Below, piece by piece: positions 1-8,579 of a DNA stretch of 64,000 nucleotides. A program made the translations under genes and the position numbers. Below the pieces are notes generated by a model. The model searched no databases and was not told the DNA's origin. It was given only the letters and a program-made list of their open reading frames with translations. This DNA comes from Hypericibacter adhaerens. GTDB taxonomy: Bacteria; Pseudomonadota; Alphaproteobacteria; Dongiales; Dongiaceae. The stretch spans positions 4,266,217 through 4,330,216 of the forward strand of contig NZ_CP042582.1 in assembly GCF_008728835.1 (NCBI RefSeq), given 5' to 3'. Every line of letters begins with the position of its first letter. Within the stretch, counting starts at the first letter, position 1.

Positions 1-634
1 CGCGATAGCGGTTCCAATGTTCCGGCAGGATCGCATAGGGATCGTGCGGATGCGTCATCGAGACCACGAGGCAGAAAGGCCGCTCGTCGGTCCCGCGCGC
101 CGCGTCATGGATGTAGCGGCGCGCCGCATAGACCGTCTCCTCGTCGAAATCGAGCTGGTTCGAGCGCACGCAGGGGCCTGCTTGAACGACGGAAAGCATG
201 TTGTGGTACCAGGAGGGCCGGGTCTCGAAATCCTCCCAATCGGGAAACCAGCCATAGTCGGAAGGATAGATGTCGGTGGTAAGCCGCTCCTCGAAGCCGT
301 GGAGCTGGTCGGGCCCGCAGAAATGCATCTTGCCCGAAAGCGCGGTACGGTAGCCGGCGAGGCGGAGATAATGGGCGAAGGTCGGGATGTCGGCCGCGAA
401 ATCGGCCGCGTTGTCATAGGCGCCGATGCGCGAGGGCAGGGCGCCGGCCATCATGCTGAAGCGCGAGGGCGCGCAGAGCGGGCTGTTGCAGTAGAAGTTC
501 TCGAACAGCACCCCGCGATCGGCCAGCGCCGAGATATGCGGTGCCTTCACCACGCGATGGCCATAGGCCGGCAGGAAGCTCGCCGCCAGCTGGTCGGCCT
601 GCAGGAACAGGATGTTGGGTCTGCGCTTTGCCAT
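1..634 (-). CDS. betC: Choline-sulfatase, C-terminal part cut by window edge
   Basis: Hydrolyses choline-O-sulfate to choline and sulfate, feeding glycine-betaine synthesis; a cytoplasmic type I sulfatase. The first 211 codons are visible. The N-terminus shows the metal-binding DQ of the sulfatase fold (residues 14-15) and the active-site signature CAPSR (Cys54 would become formylglycine). The following stretch with SGKMHF, GPDQLHGFEERL and TTDIYP is characteristic of BetC rather than of arylsulfatases in general. The ATG at 634 is the only good start. It is divergent from a LysR gene of the choline-sulfate type, the usual bet neighbourhood. The gene runs off the left edge, so the C-terminal half is unseen. 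Confidence 0.9.
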   Translation of the reverse strand, partial: MAKRRPNILFLQADQLAASFLPAYGHRVVKAPHISALADRGVLFENFYCNSPLCAPSRFSMMAGALPSRIGAYDNAADFAADIPTFAHYLRLAGYRTALSGKMHFCGPDQLHGFEERLTTDIYPSDYGWFPDWEDFETRPSWYHNMLSVVQAGPCVRSNQLDFDEETVYAARRYIHDAARGTDERPFCLVVSMTHPHDPYAILPEHWNRYR

Positions 635-673
635 GAGGGTCTCGCTGCGTCGCTTGCCGGCACCGGCCTCCAG

Positions 674-692
674 CCATCAAATGCATTTATGG
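674..692. promoter_or_regulatory. Candidate LysR operator between betC and its regulator
   Basis: CCATCAAATGCATTTATGG is a 19-bp palindrome with a single mismatched pair, centred on AAATGCATTT. It lies in the 141-bp gap between the divergent betC and LysR genes, the usual place for a LysR autoregulatory and target site. Function is inferred from symmetry and position only. Confidence 0.45.
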
Positions 693-775
693 GCAGGAGG
701 ACCGAACGCCGGCCGGAGGGCCAGAGTAGCCTGCGCTCGGCTTGACGCGGGAGCCGGTCTGGAGATGATAAGGCC

Positions 776-1735
776 ATGAAAGAAACTAATGCCGAGGGCG
801 GCGGCCGGCTGCCGCCGCTGCGGGGCCTCGTCACCTTCGAGATGGCGGCGCGCCTGGGCAGCTTCACCAAGGCGGCCGAGGGGCTGGGCCTGACCCAGCC
901 GGCCGTCAGCCATCAGATCCGGCGTCTCGAGCAGCATCTGGGCCGCCCGCTGTTCCGGCGCGATCATCGCGGCATCGCGCTCACCGAGGCGGGCGCCGCC
1001 CTCTTTGTCGCGGTACAACGCGGCCTCACCGGCATCGGCGAGGCGGTGCGCGAGATCCGCGGCACCACGGCGCAGCGCGTCGTCACCATCGCCGCCGACG
1101 TGGCCTTCTCCGGGCTCTGGCTGGTGCCGCGCCTGGCCGAGATCAAGGCGCTGCTGCCGACCGTCGAGCTCAGGATCATCACCTCGCAATGGACCCAGAA
1201 CATCAACGAGATCGGCGCCGATCTGGGCGTGCTGTTCGGCGACGGCGCCTGGTTCGGCACGCGCGCCGAGCTGCTGGTGCCGGAATATGCCTTCCCGGTC
1301 TGCGCGCCTTCGCTCCTGAAGGACGGCCGGAAATTCACGCTCGAGGAGCTGCAGCGCCTGCCGCTGCTCCATCTCGAGATGCCGAGCCCGGTCAAGGGTG
1401 CCAGCGAGCCCTGGTTCAAATGGGAGAGCTGGTTCGCCGCGGCGGGGCTGCCCTACCGCCCGGCCCAGCCCGGCCTCTCCTTCAACAACTACAACTTCAC
1501 GATCCAGGCGGCGATCGCGGGCCAAGGCATCGCGCTGGGTTGGCGACCGCTGGTGGAACAGATCCTCCTCGCCGGCCAGCTCGTGCCCTGTGCGGACAAA
1601 GCCTGCAGCTCGGCGCGCGGCTATCACCTGCTGCTGCCCGGCCGCGGCGTGCCGGGACCCGAGGTCCAGCGCTTCATCGCCTGGCTCAAGACCGCCATGG
1701 CGAAATCGCCGCCGGTTCCGACGGAGGGCAACTGA
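776..1735 (+). CDS. LysR-family regulator of choline-sulfate utilisation
   Basis: A 319-residue LysR-type transcription factor. The N-terminal winged helix-turn-helix (about residues 14-72; FTKAAEGLGLTQPAVSHQI) is followed by a periplasmic-binding-protein-like effector domain. Its resemblance to the choline-sulfate utilisation regulators, and its divergent placement next to betC, suggest it controls betC in response to choline or choline sulfate. The ATG at 776 follows a GGAG 12 bases upstream. The preceding 141-bp intergenic region contains a 19-bp palindrome that may be its operator. The family assignment is firm; the inducer is inferred from context. Confidence 0.85.
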   Translation: MKETNAEGGGRLPPLRGLVTFEMAARLGSFTKAAEGLGLTQPAVSHQIRRLEQHLGRPLFRRDHRGIALTEAGAALFVAVQRGLTGIGEAVREIRGTTAQRVVTIAADVAFSGLWLVPRLAEIKALLPTVELRIITSQWTQNINEIGADLGVLFGDGAWFGTRAELLVPEYAFPVCAPSLLKDGRKFTLEELQRLPLLHLEMPSPVKGASEPWFKWESWFAAAGLPYRPAQPGLSFNNYNFTIQAAIAGQGIALGWRPLVEQILLAGQLVPCADKACSSARGYHLLLPGRGVPGPEVQRFIAWLKTAMAKSPPVPTEGN

Positions 1736-1751
1736 CTCGAATATCACCTAC

Positions 1752-1833
1752 CCCCTTGCGGGGGAGGATTAAGGAGGGGGCTGCTCGGTCCATCAGCCCC
1801 CTCCCTCACCCTCCCCCGCGACGCAGGGGAGGG
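1752..1833. repeat. G/C-rich inverted repeat between convergent genes
   Basis: GGAGGGGGCTG (1773-1783) and CAGCCCCCTCC (1794-1804) form a perfect 11-bp stem with a 10-base loop, nested between two more CCCC/GGGG arms. It sits between the convergent ends of the LysR and alcohol dehydrogenase genes and could act as a bidirectional terminator. A related element lies at 5178-5226, so it looks like a dispersed intergenic palindrome. Confidence 0.6.
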
Positions 1834-1848
1834 GATACACATTTCATC

Positions 1849-2886
1849 TCACCCGATATCCAGCACCACGCGTCCGACGATCTTCCCGCGGCGCATGCGG
1901 TCGAAGATGCCGTTGACGGCCCGCAGAGGCAGCTTCTCGATCTTCGCCTTGACCAGCCCGTTGGTGGCGAAGGCCACCGCCTCGTTGAGGTCGAGGCGCG
2001 TGCCGACATTCGAGCCGCGCACCGAGAGCTCCCAGTTGGTGATGGCGGAGATCGAGGTGCGGATCTCGTCGGCCTTGCCGCCCGGCAGCCCGATATAGGA
2101 GACGCTGCCGCCCGGCCGCAGCATGCGGATCGACTGCTCGAAGGCGCGCGTCGCCACCGCCGTCACGATCGCGCCATGGGTCCCGCCGAGCTTCTCCTGG
2201 ATCAGCTTTGCCGGATCGTCCTTGCTGGCGTCCGCCACGAACTCGGCGCCCAGCCGCTTGGCGAGCTTGAGCTTCTCCTCCGACACGTCGACCGCTGCAA
2301 CGCGCATCCCCATCGCCGCCGCATATTGCACAGCAATATGCCCGAGCCCGCCGATGCCCACGATGGTGACCCACTGGCCGGGCCGTGTGTTGGTGCGCTT
2401 GAGGCCGCGATAGGTGGTGACGCCCGCGCACAGAATCGGCGCCATCTCGTGCATGTCGATCCGCGGCGACAGCTTCGCCACGAAGGCCGCCGGCGCCACC
2501 ATATATTCGGCATAGCCGCCGGGCTTGCTGTAGCCCGTGGCCTCGCCCTTCTGGCAGATCGTCTCCATGCCGGCGAGGCAGAACTCGCAGGTGCCGCAGG
2601 CGCTGAACATCCAGGGCACGCCCACCCGTTGACCGACCCTGAAGCCGGTCACGCCGGTGCCCACCCCCGCCACCGTGCCCGCCACCTCATGGCCCGGGAT
2701 CAGCGGCAGGTTCGGCAGCGGGTTCCAGTCGCCGTCGATCGCATGAAGGTCGCTGTGGCAGACGCCGCAGGCCACCACCTTGATCAGGATCTCGCCATGT
2801 CCGGGTTCCGGGATCGGCAGGGTCTCGATCTTGAGCTTCTGGCGGATCTTGCGCAGAACCGCCGCCTTCATGCTGTTCGCAGCCAT
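1849..2886 (-). CDS. Zinc-dependent alcohol dehydrogenase (AdhP type)
   Basis: A 345-residue medium-chain NAD(P)-dependent alcohol dehydrogenase oxidising primary alcohols. Visible are the catalytic zinc ligands in CGVCHSDLH and the GHE motif, the four-cysteine structural zinc lobe (CGTCEFCLAGMETIC), and the Rossmann motif GIGGLGH. The start MAANSMKAAV at 2886 is preferred over an in-frame ATG 18 codons upstream because MKAAV begins the conserved family N-terminus. The upstream leader carries a 7-bp-stem hairpin at 2913-2932. It is monocistronic and convergent with the LysR gene. The substrate is not predictable. Confidence 0.88.
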   Translation of the reverse strand: MAANSMKAAVLRKIRQKLKIETLPIPEPGHGEILIKVVACGVCHSDLHAIDGDWNPLPNLPLIPGHEVAGTVAGVGTGVTGFRVGQRVGVPWMFSACGTCEFCLAGMETICQKGEATGYSKPGGYAEYMVAPAAFVAKLSPRIDMHEMAPILCAGVTTYRGLKRTNTRPGQWVTIVGIGGLGHIAVQYAAAMGMRVAAVDVSEEKLKLAKRLGAEFVADASKDDPAKLIQEKLGGTHGAIVTAVATRAFEQSIRMLRPGGSVSYIGLPGGKADEIRTSISAITNWELSVRGSNVGTRLDLNEAVAFATNGLVKAKIEKLPLRAVNGIFDRMRRGKIVGRVVLDIG

Positions 2887-3166
2887 GGCTATCCCGTTTT
2901 CCCTTCTGTTGCGGCGGCCGGGAAAGGCCGCCATCCTCAATGGTCGGGACCCGATGCCGCGACCCGTTCGATTCCGTGAGCTAGAATATCGTCACGATGG
3001 CATGACGACATATCCCTAAAGCGCTAACCTCTCGCCCGTCATGAGTTCCCCACTCCCTTCAACAGCGCGCGATCCCGCCCGCCGCCCGGCCGAGGCCGTT
3101 CTGCGGGTGCGCGCGTCGAGCCGCCGCGCCGCCCGCGGCGGCATCTGACGCCCAATTTTCGAGGAC

Positions 3167-5173
3167 ATGATGGCAGAACGCTTCCACAACGCCGTGCGCG
3201 AGATCGAGAACGCCTGGATCGAGATGAGCGATGGCTGCAGGCTGGCCGCGCGCATCTGGCTGCCCGAGGGCGCGGAGACGCAGAAGGTGCCGGCGATCCT
3301 CGAATACCTGCCCTACCGCAAGCGCGACGGCACCGCCGTGCGCGACCAGCTCACCCATCCCTATTTCGCGGCCCACGGCTATGCCTGCCTGCGCGTCGAT
3401 ATGCGCGGCAACGGCGAATCCGACGGCCTCATGTGGGACGAATATCTGAAGCAGGAGCAGGACGACGCGATCGAGATCCTCGACTGGATCGCGCGCCAGC
3501 CCTGGTCGAACGGCAAGGCCGGGATGATCGGCATCTCCTGGGGCGGCTTCAACGGGCTCCAGGTCGCGGCGCGCCGGCCGGCGCCCTTGAAGGCCGTGGT
3601 CTCGATCTGCTCGACCGCCGACCGCTATGCCGACGACATCCATTACAAGGGCGGCTGCCAGCTCAACGAGAACCTCGGCTGGTCCTCGACCATGTTCGCC
3701 TATTCCTCGCGACCGCCCGATCCGGCGCTGGTGGGCGAGCGCTGGCGCGAGCTCTGGATGAACCGGCTCGAGAACGAGCCGCTGCTGGTGAAGAACTGGC
3801 TCGAGCATCAGCGCCGCGACGCCTATTGGAAGCATGGCTCGATCTGCGAGGATTGGGGCGCGGTCGAGGCCGCCGTGCTGGCGGTGGGCGGCTGGGGCGA
3901 TGCCTATCGCAACGCGCCGCTGCTGCTGCAGGCGAACCTGAAGGCACCCTGCAAGACCATCATCGGGCCCTGGCTCCACAAATATCCGCATTTCGCGGTG
4001 CCGGAGCCGCGCATCGGCTTCCTCCAGGAATGCCTGCGCTGGTGGGACCATTGGCTCAAGGGCATCGACACCGGCGTGATGCAGGAGCCGGACGTCCGCG
4101 CCTATATGCAGGACAGCGTGCCGGCCAGCACCTTCTACAAGGAGCGCCCCGGCCGCTGGATCGCTGAGCCCTCCTGGCCCTCGCCGAACGTCAGACCGCT
4201 GACCCTGGCGATGAATGCGAACGGGCTGGCACCGCAAGCTGGCCCCGACACGGCCCTCGAGCTCGCCTCGCCGCAGACAACCGGGTCGGTCGGCGGCGAA
4301 TATTGCGCGATCTGGCTGGGGCCGGAATCGCCCGGCGACCAGCGGGTCGACGATGCGGGCTCGCTCTGCTTCGACGGCGCGCCGCTGGCGGCCCCGCTCG
4401 AGATCTTCGGCACGCCCGAGATCGAGCTCGAGCTCTCCATCGACAAGCCGCAGGGCTTCGTCTGCGTCCGGCTCTGCGATGTCTGGCCCGACGGGCAGTC
4501 GGTGCGGGTCAGCTATGGGCTGCTCAATCTCGCCCATCGCGACAGCCATGAGCATCCGAGCCCGGTGCCGGTGGGCAAGCGGATCAAGGTCAAGGTCACG
4601 CTCGACGATTGCGCCCACGCCTTCCGCGCCGGCAATCGCCTGCGGATCGCGGTCTCGACCGCCTACTGGCCGATGATCTGGCCCTCGCCCGAGCCGGTGC
4701 GCCTGACGCTCCATGCCGGAAAAAGCCGCGCGATCCTGCCCGAGCGCCCGAAGCGGGCCGAGACCGCGCCGCGCTTCGAGGCCCCGGACGCAGCGCCGCC
4801 CCTCAAGCTCGAAACCGTCCGGCCGGGTTCCAACGTCCGGCGGCTCGAGCAGGACCTGGGCTCGGGCGAATGGAAGCTCGTGATCGAGGACGATTTCGGC
4901 GAGACCCGGAACAGCACCCATGGGTTCGTCAGCGGCGGTGTCGGCCGCGAGACCTGGCGGATCCATCCCGACGACCCGCTCAAGGCCGTGGGCGAGACCC
5001 ATTGGACCATGACCTGCTCGCGGCCCGGCTGGTCGGTGCGCACCGAGACCTATTGCAAGCTCCGCGCCGACCGCACCCGCTTCTATCTCGAGGGCCGCCT
5101 CGAAGCCTATGAAGGCGACAAGCAGGTGCTGAAGCGCGAATGGAAGAGCGAGCACCCGCGCGACATGATGTGA
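3167..5173 (+). CDS. CocE/NonD family hydrolase (S15-like)
   Basis: A 668-residue serine hydrolase of the cocaine esterase/X-Pro dipeptidyl peptidase (S15) family. The alpha/beta hydrolase core carries the nucleophile in GISWGG (Ser124). Asp245 in GGWGD and His271 in GPWLH complete the likely triad, and the C-terminal half is the jelly-roll domain of these enzymes. There is no signal peptide, so it is probably cytoplasmic. A GAGG precedes the start (ATG ATG at 3167 and 3170; either is possible). It stands alone upstream of a convergent LysR gene. The natural ester or amide substrate is unknown. Confidence 0.85.
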   Translation: MMAERFHNAVREIENAWIEMSDGCRLAARIWLPEGAETQKVPAILEYLPYRKRDGTAVRDQLTHPYFAAHGYACLRVDMRGNGESDGLMWDEYLKQEQDDAIEILDWIARQPWSNGKAGMIGISWGGFNGLQVAARRPAPLKAVVSICSTADRYADDIHYKGGCQLNENLGWSSTMFAYSSRPPDPALVGERWRELWMNRLENEPLLVKNWLEHQRRDAYWKHGSICEDWGAVEAAVLAVGGWGDAYRNAPLLLQANLKAPCKTIIGPWLHKYPHFAVPEPRIGFLQECLRWWDHWLKGIDTGVMQEPDVRAYMQDSVPASTFYKERPGRWIAEPSWPSPNVRPLTLAMNANGLAPQAGPDTALELASPQTTGSVGGEYCAIWLGPESPGDQRVDDAGSLCFDGAPLAAPLEIFGTPEIELELSIDKPQGFVCVRLCDVWPDGQSVRVSYGLLNLAHRDSHEHPSPVPVGKRIKVKVTLDDCAHAFRAGNRLRIAVSTAYWPMIWPSPEPVRLTLHAGKSRAILPERPKRAETAPRFEAPDAAPPLKLETVRPGSNVRRLEQDLGSGEWKLVIEDDFGETRNSTHGFVSGGVGRETWRIHPDDPLKAVGETHWTMTCSRPGWSVRTETYCKLRADRTRFYLEGRLEAYEGDKQVLKREWKSEHPRDMM

Positions 5174-5177
5174 GCAC

Positions 5178-5226
5178 TCGATAACCTCGCCCCCTTCCCT
5201 TGCGGGAGGAGTAGGGGGAGGGATGC
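5178..5226. repeat. G/C-rich intergenic palindrome
   Basis: A CCCTTCCC-TTGC-GGGAGGAGTAGGGG hairpin resembling the element at 1752-1833. It again lies between two convergent genes (CocE hydrolase and LysR), consistent with a dispersed terminator-like repeat. Confidence 0.5.
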
Positions 5227-5262
5227 CACGCACGAGGTCTCACGAGAGAAACGCGGGCCCCG

Positions 5263-6177
5263 TCACCGTTTGATGGCCCGCGCCTGGGCTTCGATCCACT
5301 GGCTGAGCAGGATGGTCGCGGGCGAGGCCGGGCGGCTCATGGGCAGGAGCTGGTAATAGCCGCCGGCGGCGGGAACGCTGCCAGGCACGGCCGGCACCAG
5401 GTTTCCCCGTATCAGATGATCGGCGATCAGGTTGCGCCAGCCCAGCATGATGCCGTGACTCTCGATCGCGGCCTGCAATCCCATCATATAGTTGTTGAAG
5501 GTCTCGGCACGGCCCCGCGGCGGCTCGGTGATGCCCATCTTGGCGAACCAGATCGGCCAGGTCTCCCAGGTCCGGTTCTCGCTTTCGACATGGACCAGCC
5601 GCTCGTTCAGGAGATCGGCCGGCACCTTCATCTGCGGCCGCTCGGCCCGATAGGCAGGGCTGCAGACCGGGATGATGTCGTCGCCGAAGAGCAGGGTCGA
5701 GGCATAGCCGGGCCAGTCGCCGGGACCGTACAGCACCACGAGATCGAGATCGTCCTCGAGGCGATCCACCAGCGTGTCGGCCACGATGTAGCGCAAGGCG
5801 ATATCGGGATTGGCGACATTGAAGCTGGGGATGCGCGGCATCAGCCAGAGCGAGGCGAAGGCGATCGTCGAGCCCACCGTCACCTGGCGCGGATCGGATC
5901 CCACCGCCAGCTCGCGGCAGGCCTGGCCGATCTGGCTCAGCCCGTCGAACAGCGCCCGGTGCAGCATCACGCCCTGCGGCGTCAGCCGCACGCGCCGATG
6001 AAACCGCTCGAACAGCGCGCAGCCAAGATGTTCCTCGAGCTTGCGCACCTGCCGGCTGATGGCGGCGCCCGTGACGTTCAGCTCGGCCGCGGCCAGCGTG
6101 ATCGACTGATGCCGCGCCGCCGCCTCGAAGGCCACGAGGCTGTTGGGGGGCGGCAAGGGAGAGCTGTCGATAGCCAT
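5263..6177 (-). CDS. LysR-family regulator, divergent from peptide ABC operon
   Basis: A 304-residue LysR regulator of the GcvA-like subgroup, with an N-terminal helix-turn-helix (about residues 12-70; ITLAAAELNVTGAAISRQV) and a C-terminal effector domain. It is divergent from the first peptide ABC operon. A palindrome starts 10 bases upstream of its start codon, and the same motif is found upstream of the second, paralogous ABC operon at 12.1 kb. The arrangement suggests it autoregulates and controls both operons. It differs from the choline-sulfate LysR and probably senses the transported solute. The effector is unknown. Confidence 0.85.
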   Translation of the reverse strand: MAIDSSPLPPPNSLVAFEAAARHQSITLAAAELNVTGAAISRQVRKLEEHLGCALFERFHRRVRLTPQGVMLHRALFDGLSQIGQACRELAVGSDPRQVTVGSTIAFASLWLMPRIPSFNVANPDIALRYIVADTLVDRLEDDLDLVVLYGPGDWPGYASTLLFGDDIIPVCSPAYRAERPQMKVPADLLNERLVHVESENRTWETWPIWFAKMGITEPPRGRAETFNNYMMGLQAAIESHGIMLGWRNLIADHLIRGNLVPAVPGSVPAAGGYYQLLPMSRPASPATILLSQWIEAQARAIKR

Positions 6178-6186
6178 AAATCCAGG

Positions 6187-6217
6187 TCAATCAAACATTG
6201 ATATTTTTTTGAGTTTA
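6187..6217. promoter_or_regulatory. Shared LysR-type operator, copy 1
   Basis: TCAATCAAACATTGA (6187-6201; 5-bp arms, 5-base spacer) is followed by TATTTTTTTGAGTTTAC. Nearly the same block occurs at 12134-12165 before the second ABC operon. It lies just upstream of the lysR start codon, as expected for an autoregulatory LysR box. Confidence 0.6.
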
Positions 6218-6477
6218 CCGCTCAATAGGCCCCATGCAAGGTTGCGATGGGGACAAATTTCACGCCCTGAGGGCACGGCCGGGTCGATCCGGGGGTGCTT
6301 GAGGCCGAGGATGCCGGTCCCGCCGGGCGTCTAAACCCGGAGGATGGCGTCTCGCTTTGTGCTTGCGGCTGTCATGACGACGGCCGGGAGATAAAAGATT
6401 GATGGCCGCTGAACCGGTACCGGGGGTTCCCCGGGCTCGAACGGCCAATTCGCGTTGGGGCAACGGGAATACCCGTG

Positions 6478-6561
6478 CCATAGTTTGCGACAAACAATAA
6501 GCCGCCGGTGGGCGTGCGGCATCGTTACGAAACCCCACGAGAAGCTCGGGAGGCTTCGACA
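6478..6561 (+). promoter_or_regulatory. Conserved 84-bp leader, copy 1
   Basis: From CCATAGT to the base before an ATG, including ATAAGCCGCC, GTGGG, AAACCCCAC and the ribosome-binding GGGAGGCTTC. It aligns along its full 84-bp length with 12547-12630 in front of the second operon. The conserved GGGAGG places initiation at 6562, not at the actual binding-protein start (6956). Confidence 0.6.
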
Positions 6562-6675
6562 ATGACATCATCCGATCATCGGAAACGACGAGGATCCGGC
6601 GGCAGATTCGGCCGGCGCAGGTCCCTCGGTCGCAGCGCGGCGGTCGCAGGCCTGGTCGCGGGCTCCGCAACCTAG
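6562..6675 (+). CDS. 37-residue Tat-signal-like leader ORF
   Basis: ATG at 6562 to TAG at 6675, preceded by GGGAGGCTTC at proper spacing. The product ends in GRRRSLGRSAAVAGLVAGSA, which looks like a twin-arginine n-region and hydrophobic core and then stops. In the paralogous operon the same ATG position begins the Tat-dependent binding protein. This is therefore either a remnant of an older binding-protein start, broken off by sequence now at 6676-6955, or a functional leader cistron. No homologue is recognised. Confidence 0.4.
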   Translation: MTSSDHRKRRGSGGRFGRRRSLGRSAAVAGLVAGSAT

Positions 6676-6955
6676 CTCGATTAGGACGACGTGACGGACG
6701 CCGGTCGTTTCGAGGAGACGGTTCGGCGACGCGCGCCGTATCGGTTCGCCCGCGTCCCTCTCCATGGCCCGCCGTCGCCCCGACGATGGAACCGGCATGG
6801 GACCCAAGGTCGCCCGGATCGAGAACGGTCATCCGTCAAAAGCGGCACTCCCTTCCCGCGGGTCGCGGGCGGATGCCGGATCGCCAAGGATTGGCCGCAG
6901 GAGGGACATGGTGCCCCTTCGGTTTGGCCGAAACGTCGAATGGGAGATTAGAACA

Positions 6956-8536
6956 ATGAATGAATGGGACAGGCTCCAACAGGCTGCCCTGACGGGCAGG
7001 GCCACCCGGCGTGAATTCCTGCGGGGCGCCGCGGCGCTCGGCATCTCGACGACGCTGGCCAGCGGCATCATGGTCAAGGCCGGCTGGGCCGACGAACCGA
7101 AGAAGGGCGGCACGCTGCGCCTCGGCATGGAAGGCGGCTCGCCCAGCGATTCGCTCGATCCGCGCACCTACGCGGATTCGGTCATGATCGCGGCCTCGCT
7201 CGCGATCATGAACTGCCTGGTCGAGTTCGACACCGCCGGCAATCCGACCGGCGAGCTGTTCGAAAGCTGGGACGTGAAGCCGGGCGCCGCCGAATGGGTC
7301 TTCAATGTCCGAAAAGGCATCAAGTTCTCCAACGGCAAGACGCTCGATGCCGACGACTGCATCTACTCGATCCAACTCCATCGCGGCGAGACCAAGTCGC
7401 CGGCGAAGGGCATCCTCGAGCAGATCAAGGAGATCAAGGCCCTGTCGCCGACCCAGGTCGGCATCACCCTCAGCTCCGGCAACGCCGACTTCCCGGTCAT
7501 CCTCGGCGATTATCACCTCGTCGTGGTGCCGAAGGACTTCACCGACTGGTCGAAGCCGATCGGCACCGGCGCCTACACGCTCGAGAGCTTCGAGCCGGGC
7601 GTGCGTCTCGTCTTCAAGAACCGGGGCGACTACTGGAAGCCCGGCCGCGGCAATTTCGACACGGTCGAGCTGCGCAACATCCAGGACGTGGCGGCCCGCA
7701 CCGCGGCGTTGCAGTCGGGCGAAGTCGATGCCGTCAACCGCCTCGACGCCCGCACCGTCAACCTGCTGATGCAGGATTCGAACCTGAAGGTGGTCCGCAC
7801 CAAGGGCACGGGCAATCGCTTCTGCTTCGTGACCCGCGTCACCGACAAGCCCTACGACAACAAGGATCTGCGCACGGCGCTGAAATACGGCATCGACCGC
7901 GAGAAGATCATCGAGTCCGTCTATAACGGCTATGCCGTCCCGGGCAACGATCACAATCTCGACGCGCTCAATCCCTTCTACAATACCGCGATGCCGCAGA
8001 TGAAGTACGACCCGGACAAGGCGGCGTTCCACTTCAAGAAGGCGGGAATCAGCTCGCCTCTGGAACTGCAGACCTCGGAAGGCGCCTGGGGCTCGGCGGT
8101 CGACTGCGCCTCGCTCTATCAGCAGGCGCTGAAGAAGGCCGGCATCAATCTCGACGTGAAGAAGGTCTCGGCCGACGGCTACTGGGACAATGTCTGGCTG
8201 AAGGTGCCCTTCTGCGCCGTGTATTGGGGCCGCCGCATGTCGGCCGACCAGGCCTTCACCCAGGTCTTCGGCGAGGCCTCCGACTGGAACGACACCAACT
8301 GGAAGGTGCCGGAGTTCCAGAAGCTCATCAAGGACGCCCGCGTCGAGACCGACCAGGCGAAGCGCAAGGAGATGTACTGGAAGGCGCAGGAGATGATCGC
8401 CGACGATGGCGGCTTCATCTGCTTCGCCATCACCGACTATCTCGACGGTTACTCGGCCAAGGTCCGGGGCAACGAGCCGCATGCCCGCTACGACCTGAAC
8501 GACAACCGCGTCGCGGAAAAGGGCTGGTTCGCCTGA
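6956..8536 (+). CDS. Peptide/opine ABC transporter substrate-binding protein (operon 1)
   Basis: A 526-residue periplasmic binding protein of the SBP_bac_5 (DppA/OppA) family that delivers ligand to the permeases encoded downstream. The N-terminus carries a Tat signal (RREFLRGAAALG followed by a hydrophobic stretch), so export as a folded protein is expected. The mature part starts with KKGGTLRLGM and contains SLDPRTY and the usual two-lobe pattern. The ATG at 6956 follows GGGAG; an in-frame upstream extension lacks a credible start. It is the same length as, and clearly paralogous to, the protein at 12631-14211. Ligand unknown; di/oligopeptide or opine-like is the family expectation. Confidence 0.88.
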   Translation: MNEWDRLQQAALTGRATRREFLRGAAALGISTTLASGIMVKAGWADEPKKGGTLRLGMEGGSPSDSLDPRTYADSVMIAASLAIMNCLVEFDTAGNPTGELFESWDVKPGAAEWVFNVRKGIKFSNGKTLDADDCIYSIQLHRGETKSPAKGILEQIKEIKALSPTQVGITLSSGNADFPVILGDYHLVVVPKDFTDWSKPIGTGAYTLESFEPGVRLVFKNRGDYWKPGRGNFDTVELRNIQDVAARTAALQSGEVDAVNRLDARTVNLLMQDSNLKVVRTKGTGNRFCFVTRVTDKPYDNKDLRTALKYGIDREKIIESVYNGYAVPGNDHNLDALNPFYNTAMPQMKYDPDKAAFHFKKAGISSPLELQTSEGAWGSAVDCASLYQQALKKAGINLDVKKVSADGYWDNVWLKVPFCAVYWGRRMSADQAFTQVFGEASDWNDTNWKVPEFQKLIKDARVETDQAKRKEMYWKAQEMIADDGGFICFAITDYLDGYSAKVRGNEPHARYDLNDNRVAEKGWFA

Positions 8537-8579
8537 TCCAGCCATAGACTAAAGCGACAACAACCCCGGGGACGGCTCC

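Larger units (their letters stand above)
6178..6955. other. 778-bp regulatory region upstream of ABC operon 1
   Basis: Between the LysR gene and the first binding-protein gene. It contains the shared palindrome (6187-6217), the conserved leader (6478-6561) and a 37-codon ORF (6562-6675). The segment 6676-6955 shows no convincing gene and has no counterpart upstream of operon 2, where the binding-protein gene starts directly after the leader. Confidence 0.6.

Noticed and set aside
3059-5233. Long minus-strand open frame opposite the CocE hydrolase
   Set aside because: No family similarity; the hydrolase with its catalytic residues is on the plus strand.
6260-6832. 190-codon minus-strand ORF in the LysR-operon 1 gap
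   Set aside because: Arg/Pro-rich, no motif, and it crosses the conserved leader and operator, which explain the conservation better.
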